A stretch of 42,831 bases of DNA from an uncultured Bacteroidota bacterium (GTDB lineage Bacteria > Bacteroidota > Bacteroidia > Flavobacteriales > BACL11): assembly GCA_902579065.1 (NCBI GenBank), contig CACHFI010000008.1, positions 1 to 42,831 on the forward strand. Reading direction: 5' to 3'. Position numbers and translations under genes: made by a program. Shown here piece by piece: positions 38,285 to 42,831 of this stretch (position 1 is its first letter; each line of letters opens with the position of its first letter). The notes beneath the pieces are model-generated. The model was given only the letters and a program-made list of their open reading frames with translations, made no database searches and was not told the origin of the DNA.

Positions 38285-38923
38285 TTATGTAACTTTTCTA
38301 CAAATCATAAGTCCATCTCTAATAGAAAGTAAAACATTTTCTACTCTTTTGTCTTTCATTATTTTTTTGTTGTACAAATCTAATTGTTTGGTTTCAAAAT
38401 CTTTATTTTCTTTAATCACTTTTCCATTCCATAATACATTGTCAGCTATAATTATTCCATTTTTATCAATTTTATCAATTATAAGATCAAAATAATTAGA
38501 ATAATTCTCTTTGTCAGCATCAATAAATGCAAGTTGAAATTTTTTATTGATTTTTGGTATAATCTCAATTCCACTTCCTATGTGCTGAATTATATTATTT
38601 GAGTATTTAGATTTCTTGAAGTATTTATCTGCAATTACTGCATGTTCTTCGTTAATCTCTATTGTATGTAGCTCACCATTACTCTCAAGCCCTTCTGCTA
38701 GACATAGTGCTGAATATCCAGTATAAGTTCCGATTTCAATAATGTTTTTAGGTTTTATTATACTACTAAATAAACTTAAAACTCTTCCTTGAATATGTCC
38801 TGATAGCATTCGTGGCATCAAAACTTTAGACCATGTTTCTCTGTTTAAATCTTTTAAAATATCAGATTCTATACTTGTGTTTAATTCGATGTATTCTTCA
38901 ATTTTTTTATCTAAAAATTCCAT
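38285..38923 (-). CDS. Class I SAM-dependent O-methyltransferase (caffeoyl-CoA OMT-like)
   Basis: 212 aa; IIEIGTYTGYSALCLAEGL, LAFIDADKENYSNYFDLI, IIIADNVLWNGKVI. Confidence 0.92.
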   Translation of the reverse strand: MEFLDKKIEEYIELNTSIESDILKDLNRETWSKVLMPRMLSGHIQGRVLSLFSSIIKPKNIIEIGTYTGYSALCLAEGLESNGELHTIEINEEHAVIADKYFKKSKYSNNIIQHIGSGIEIIPKINKKFQLAFIDADKENYSNYFDLIIDKIDKNGIIIADNVLWNGKVIKENKDFETKQLDLYNKKIMKDKRVENVLLSIRDGLMICRKVT

Positions 38924-38934
38924 ATTGAATAAAA

Positions 38935-38959
38935 AAAGCCACTTTAAAAGTGGCTTTAA
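38935..38959 (-). terminator. Terminator hairpin downstream of the Cys/Lys-rich protein gene
   Basis: aaaagccacttt/aaagtggcttt stem flanked by A/T tracts, 19 nt 3' of the stop of the 38978..39430 gene. Confidence 0.75.
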
Positions 38960-38977
38960 TTTTTTAAAAAAGATTAA

Positions 38978-39430
38978 TTATTTTTTATTGTTTTGTAATC
39001 TAGAAAGTCTAGCATTTCCTTGTTCTGGAGTAATCTCTCCTTTAGCAATTGCTTGTCTTACTTTTGCAGCAGCATCTCTGTTTGATGCTTTAGCTGTTTT
39101 AGAACAACATGATTGTTTTTTTACTGATTTAGAATCACAAGAAGCTTTTTTAGCTTTTGAATCGCAAGAAGCTTTTTCGGCTTTAGAAGCACAGGATGCT
39201 TTTTGTGCAGTTGCTTTGTTGTTTTCAGATTTACAACAACCATCAGACTTTGATTTTTTAGAAAAGAAACTAAATCCTTTATTTGTTTTAGTACATTCTT
39301 TTTCTTGCTTATCTACACATTCTTTTTCAGTAGATTTTTTAGAGTTAATTGCAGCAGTTTGAGCATTAATTGAATAAGAAATAAAAAATGCTAAAATAAA
39401 TGCAGTAATAATTGATGTTGATTTTTTCAT
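38978..39430 (-). CDS. Secreted Cys/Lys-rich repeat protein, unknown function
   Basis: 150 aa; signal peptide MKKSTSIITAFILAFFISYSINAQ; 9 Cys in the mature region, repeats KASCASKAE/KASCDSKAK/KASCDSKSV, two CC pairs, tail AAAKVRQAIAKGEITPEQGNARLSRLQNNKK. Own promoter-like and terminator signals. Confidence 0.8.
   Translation of the reverse strand: MKKSTSIITAFILAFFISYSINAQTAAINSKKSTEKECVDKQEKECTKTNKGFSFFSKKSKSDGCCKSENNKATAQKASCASKAEKASCDSKAKKASCDSKSVKKQSCCSKTAKASNRDAAAKVRQAIAKGEITPEQGNARLSRLQNNKK
39132..39212 (-). repeat. Three tandem imperfect 27-nt coding repeats (9-aa KASC[A/D]SK units)
   Basis: 39132-39158 gaatcacaagaagcttttttagctttt; 39159-39185 gaatcgcaagaagctttttcggcttta; 39186-39212 gaagcacaggatgctttttgtgcagtt. 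Confidence 0.85.
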
Positions 39431-39453
39431 AATATCTTTGTTTTGTTACTATA

Positions 39454-39482
39454 CAAATATATTAAATTTTAATAAGTTCCAA
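39454..39482 (-). promoter_or_regulatory. Predicted promoter of the Cys/Lys-rich protein gene (TTG-N18-TATATTTG)
   Basis: Minus strand TTG (complement of caa 39480-39482), 18 nt, TATATTTG (complement of caaatata 39454-39461), upstream of the ATG at 39430. Confidence 0.55.
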
Positions 39483-40110
39483 TTACACTTACTCCACCTT
39501 TTACATTATCATTAATTTTAGTTGTAATTCTAGTTCCTTCAGGTAAAAATATATCAACCCTTGATCCAAACTTTATAAACCCTAGTTCTTGACATGCATT
39601 TATATTATTGTCTTTTTCTGCATAGCAAACTATTCTTCTAGCTAAGAATCCAGCTATTTGTCTACATAGAATTTCAATTTTTTGATTTTTAATAACAACA
39701 GTATTTCTTTCATTTTCAGTAGATGATTTAGGATTCCATGCAAATAAGTACTTTCCTGGATGATACTGAACATATTCAATGGAACCAGAAATTGGATATA
39801 AATTATTATGGACATTAAGTGGAGACATGAAAATAGAAACCTGAATTCTTTTATCATTAAAGTATTCGTTTTCCTGCGTTTCCTCAATTACTACAACTTT
39901 ACCATCACATGGTGATAATATTTTTCCGTCTTCAATAATGAATTTTCTTTTTGGTACTCTAAAAAAATAAACTGAAAATAAAATAAAAAACAAAAAGATT
40001 GGTAATGTATATGTTATAAAGTTTGAATTAAAATTTGATATAATCCCTACAATAAATAGTAGAATAAATTGATAAATAATAATTGATCTTCCTTCTTTGT
40101 GAATTTTCAT
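39469..40110 (-). CDS. psd: Phosphatidylserine decarboxylase family protein
   Basis: 213 aa; SPCDGKVVVIEE, SIFMSPLNVHNNLYPISG, GFIKFGSRVDIFLPEGTRI (GS processing site). Confidence 0.92.
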   Translation of the reverse strand: MKIHKEGRSIIIYQFILLFIVGIISNFNSNFITYTLPIFLFFILFSVYFFRVPKRKFIIEDGKILSPCDGKVVVIEETQENEYFNDKRIQVSIFMSPLNVHNNLYPISGSIEYVQYHPGKYLFAWNPKSSTENERNTVVIKNQKIEILCRQIAGFLARRIVCYAEKDNNINACQELGFIKFGSRVDIFLPEGTRITTKINDNVKGGVSVIGTY

Positions 40111-40754
40111 GTTCCTATTATTATGATTAAGCTAATTACTGATATTGAAATTAATAATGAATCCATTCTGTCAAGCATTCCTCCATGACCTGGAATTATA
40201 TTGCCTGAATCTTTTGCCATTGCTTTCCTTTTATAGTATGATTCAATAAAATCACCTACAGTTGCTGAAATTGGTATTAGAACTGAATACATGAGTATTT
40301 TATTAATATTTTCACCAAATATAAAAATTGCAAGTATTGTTGTGAAAATTAATCCCCCAATAAATCCTTCCCATGATTTCTTTGGAGATATTGAGGGTAA
40401 AATTTTATGTTTTCCAAATTTTACACCAAAAATATAGGCAAAAGTATCAAAAGTCCATGTTAGTGCAAACAAGTGTAAAATTACTTCTGGTATCCATACA
40501 ATATTATCATAGATTTTAATACTCAGATATTTCCAAATTAGAATTTGTATCAAAATAAATGGAGTGATTATATAAACTAAAGGGATTAATTTTGTTTTCC
40601 CTATTCTTAATTGATACATTTCATAAATACAAATTAGTCCAATAATGCTGAAAAGAATAGAGCAGCTAGCTACAGAATAAAGTGTGGCGAACCATAGAAT
40701 TGAAATAAAAATAAATCCAAAAATTAATCTTTTTTTGTTTTCTATTGATATCAT
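40107..40754 (-). CDS. cdsA: Phosphatidate cytidylyltransferase
   Basis: 215 aa multi-TM; LPSISPKKSWEGFIGGLIFT; VGDFIESYYKRKAMAKDSGNIIPGHGGMLDRMDSLL. Confidence 0.95.
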   Translation of the reverse strand: MISIENKKRLIFGFIFISILWFATLYSVASCSILFSIIGLICIYEMYQLRIGKTKLIPLVYIITPFILIQILIWKYLSIKIYDNIVWIPEVILHLFALTWTFDTFAYIFGVKFGKHKILPSISPKKSWEGFIGGLIFTTILAIFIFGENINKILMYSVLIPISATVGDFIESYYKRKAMAKDSGNIIPGHGGMLDRMDSLLISISVISLIIIIGT

Positions 40755-40945
40755 TCTGAAATTATTTTCTTTGCTTTACTAACATGTATATCTTTCGTAT
40801 ATATTTCAGCAAATCCAAAATGATATGATGAGTCTTTTTGATTCATTACTACAGCTTCTATGTCATTTGACAATAGCATTTGTTTTATAATCTCTGCTTT
40901 GAAGATGTCTGTGGTGGAGTAAACTTTTACCCAATCATTGTTCAT
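40751..40945 (-). CDS. DUF2007-family small protein
   Basis: 64 aa; WVKVYSTTDIFKAEIIKQMLLSNDIEAVVMNQKDSSYHFGFAEIYTKDIHVSKAKKII. Confidence 0.8.
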   Translation of the reverse strand: MNNDWVKVYSTTDIFKAEIIKQMLLSNDIEAVVMNQKDSSYHFGFAEIYTKDIHVSKAKKIISE

Positions 40946-40957
40946 TAGATGTTAATC

Positions 40958-42831
40958 TTATTTTTCTTTTTTTGATTTATTATCTAATTCTTCAAGTTTT
41001 TCCTCTTCATAAGATTTCCATTTTCTTGCTCCAAATATTGAAATTAGGTTGTCTTTAAAAATAACTTCATTCTTTAATAGAGCATTTGCTAATTCTTCAA
41101 CTTTCTTTTTATTGTCTTTTAAAACTTTTAATGCTCTATTGTACTGTTCTTCAATTAAAGAACTTACTTCAGAATCAATTAGTTTAGCTCTTTCTTCAGA
41201 ATATGGTTTTGTAAAACCAGAATTTTGTCCACTAGAATCATAATATGAAATATTTCCCAATTTAGGACTTAATCCATATATACTTACCATAGCATAAGCT
41301 TGTTTAGTTACTTTTTCTAAATCTGATAAAGCTCCTGTAGATACTTTATCAAAAAATATACTTTCGGCAGCTCTTCCTCCAAGTGCAGCACAAATTTCAT
41401 CTTTCATTTGTTCTGTAGTAGTTAGCTGTCTTTCTTCTGGAAGATACCAAGCAGCTCCTAAGGATCTTCCTCTTGGAACAATAGTTACTTTAACTAATGG
41501 AGAAGCATGCTCTAACATCCAACTTACCGTTGCGTGACCAGCTTCGTGAAATGCAATTGTTTTCTTTTCAGTAGGAGAAATGATTTTTGATTTTTTTTCT
41601 AGTCCACCAACAATTCTATCAACAGCATCTAGGAAATCTTGTTTCCCTACTGTTTTCTTTGAAGTTCTAGCTGCAATTAACGCCGCCTCATTACAAACAT
41701 TTGCGATATCAGCTCCAGAAAATCCAGGTGTTTGTCTTGCTAAGAAATTGATGTCAATATTTTTTGCTAATCTAATAGGTTTAAGATGTACTTTAAAAAT
41801 CTCTTTTCTTTCTACCAAATCAGGTAAGTCAACATAAATTTGTCTATCAAATCTACCAGCTCTTGTTAATGCTTTATCTAAAATATCAGCTCTATTGGTT
41901 GCAGCCATTACAATAACTCCAGTGTTTGTGCCAAAGCCATCCATTTCAGTTAATAGTTGATTTAAAGTGTTTTCTCTTTCATCATTACTACCTGTCATAG
42001 CATTTTTTCCTCGAGCTCGTCCTATAGCATCAATTTCATCTATGAAAATAATTGATGGTGCTTTTTCTTTTGCTTGCTTAAATAAATCTCTTACTCTTGA
42101 TGCACCAACACCGACAAACATTTCAACAAAATCAGAACCTGAAAGAGAAAAGAAAGGAACTTTTGCTTCCCCAGCAACAGCTTTTGCTAATAATGTTTTA
42201 CCTGTGCCTGGAGGTCCAATTAACATAGCTCCTCTAGGAATTTTACCTCCAAGTTTTGTGTATTTTTCTGGTTTTTTTAAGAAATCTACTATTTCACTAA
42301 TTTCTTCTTTTGCACCTTCCAAACCAGCAACATCTTTAAAAGTTACTTTAATGTTTGATTTGTCAACAAGTTTTCCTTTTGCTTTTCCAATGCTAAATAT
42401 TTGACCACCACCTGCACCACCACCACTCATTCTTCTCATAATAAAAATCCAAATACCAATGAAAAAAACAAGTGGTAAAATCCAGCCTAAAATATCTCCA
42501 AAAACATCTTTTTTTGTTTCATAGGTTGGTGATAATTGATCTTCGTAATCAAAATTCTTTTGTGCTTCTTTAAGATCACTATTAAATGTTTCTACTGATC
42601 CAATTTCGAAAAAATAATGTGGTCCATAATTGACAGAATTTCCAAATGGTTGTTTATATACCTCTTTAAATTGATCTTCGGAAAGATTTTCTTTTTTGAT
42701 ATAAACAAAAACTTTTTCTTTATTAACAATAGTTATTCTTTCAACTTTTTGCTGTTGAAGCATATTATTATTAAAATCTTTGAAATTTGTTTTTTTAGTT
42801 AAATCTGAACCAAAAAATTGTAATCCAATAA
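40958..42831 (-). CDS. ftsH: ATP-dependent zinc metalloprotease FtsH, N-terminus cut by window edge
   Basis: [69 protein letters not shown]. Frame is open past the ORF-track start: [27 protein letters not shown]..., so the gene continues beyond 42831. Confidence 0.97.
   Translation of the reverse strand, partial: IGLQFFGSDLTKKTNFKDFNNNMLQQQKVERITIVNKEKVFVYIKKENLSEDQFKEVYKQPFGNSVNYGPHYFFEIGSVETFNSDLKEAQKNFDYEDQLSPTYETKKDVFGDILGWILPLVFFIGIWIFIMRRMSGGGAGGGQIFSIGKAKGKLVDKSNIKVTFKDVAGLEGAKEEISEIVDFLKKPEKYTKLGGKIPRGAMLIGPPGTGKTLLAKAVAGEAKVPFFSLSGSDFVEMFVGVGASRVRDLFKQAKEKAPSIIFIDEIDAIGRARGKNAMTGSNDERENTLNQLLTEMDGFGTNTGVIVMAATNRADILDKALTRAGRFDRQIYVDLPDLVERKEIFKVHLKPIRLAKNIDINFLARQTPGFSGADIANVCNEAALIAARTSKKTVGKQDFLDAVDRIVGGLEKKSKIISPTEKKTIAFHEAGHATVSWMLEHASPLVKVTIVPRGRSLGAAWYLPEERQLTTTEQMKDEICAALGGRAAESIFFDKVSTGALSDLEKVTKQAYAMVSIYGLSPKLGNISYYDSSGQNSGFTKPYSEERAKLIDSEVSSLIEEQYNRALKVLKDNKKKVEELANALLKNEVIFKDNLISIFGARKWKSYEEEKLEELDNKSKKEK

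Noticed and set aside
38877-39362. 161-aa plus-strand ORF with repeated 'SQEAFLAFESQEAFSALEAQDAF'
   Set aside because: Antisense to the Cys/Lys-rich gene; the repeats are the reverse translation of the KASC units. The sense ORF has a signal peptide, promoter and terminator.
41967-42404. 145-aa plus-strand ORF
   Set aside because: Antisense to the highly conserved ATPase domain of ftsH.
42617-42802. 61-aa plus-strand ORF at the right edge
   Set aside because: Overlaps the open ftsH reading frame on the other strand; no independent support.
1-42831. CRISPR arrays, insertion sequences, prophage, toxin-antitoxin or restriction genes
   Set aside because: No regularly spaced direct repeats, transposase, integrase, phage structural or nuclease/methylase motifs were recognised in the reading frames.

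Overview
The window reads as a conserved chromosomal segment of a very AT-rich Bacteroidota genome, probably a marine Flavobacteriales-type lineage. That placement is inferred from GC bias, gene content, TAnnTTTG promoters and Por genes. From left to right it contains: (1) a phenylacetate (paa) catabolic cluster, with paaZ (partial)-paaY-thiolase-paaI-paaH-paaG-paaD-paaC-paaB-paaA on the minus strand and paaE divergent; (2) a DUF423 protein, a secreted CotH-family protein with a T9SS-like tail, a nitroreductase, and a tmRNA encoding the tag GENNYALAA; (3) a lysine-forming saccharopine dehydrogenase/alanine dehydrogenase-like gene, rpe, the primary sigma factor, pnp, rpsO, accD, fbaA, a SpoU/TrmH methyltransferase, porT, ubiE/menG, an hldE-type kinase and an aminotransferase; (4) a small secreted repeat protein matching the DUF6150 / '7(1) septoil knot' family; (5) meaB, ridA, a YggS-like gene, DUF1015, serA, serC, efp, lpxA, lpxC-fabZ, lpxD and an HD phosphohydrolase; (6) porX, tsaE, a small unknown, proline dehydrogenase, an O-methyltransferase, a Cys/Lys-rich repeat protein, psd, cdsA, DUF2007 and ftsH (partial). 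I see no CRISPR array, prophage, transposon or recognisable defence island. The best candidates for a second look are the probable deeply knotted secreted protein (24125..24469), the Cys/Lys-rich secreted 27-nt repeat protein with its own promoter and terminator (38978..39430), the orphan LYS1-like dehydrogenase, and the promoter-based start-site correction for the paa operon. I did not find convincing evidence of a wholly new multi-gene system.
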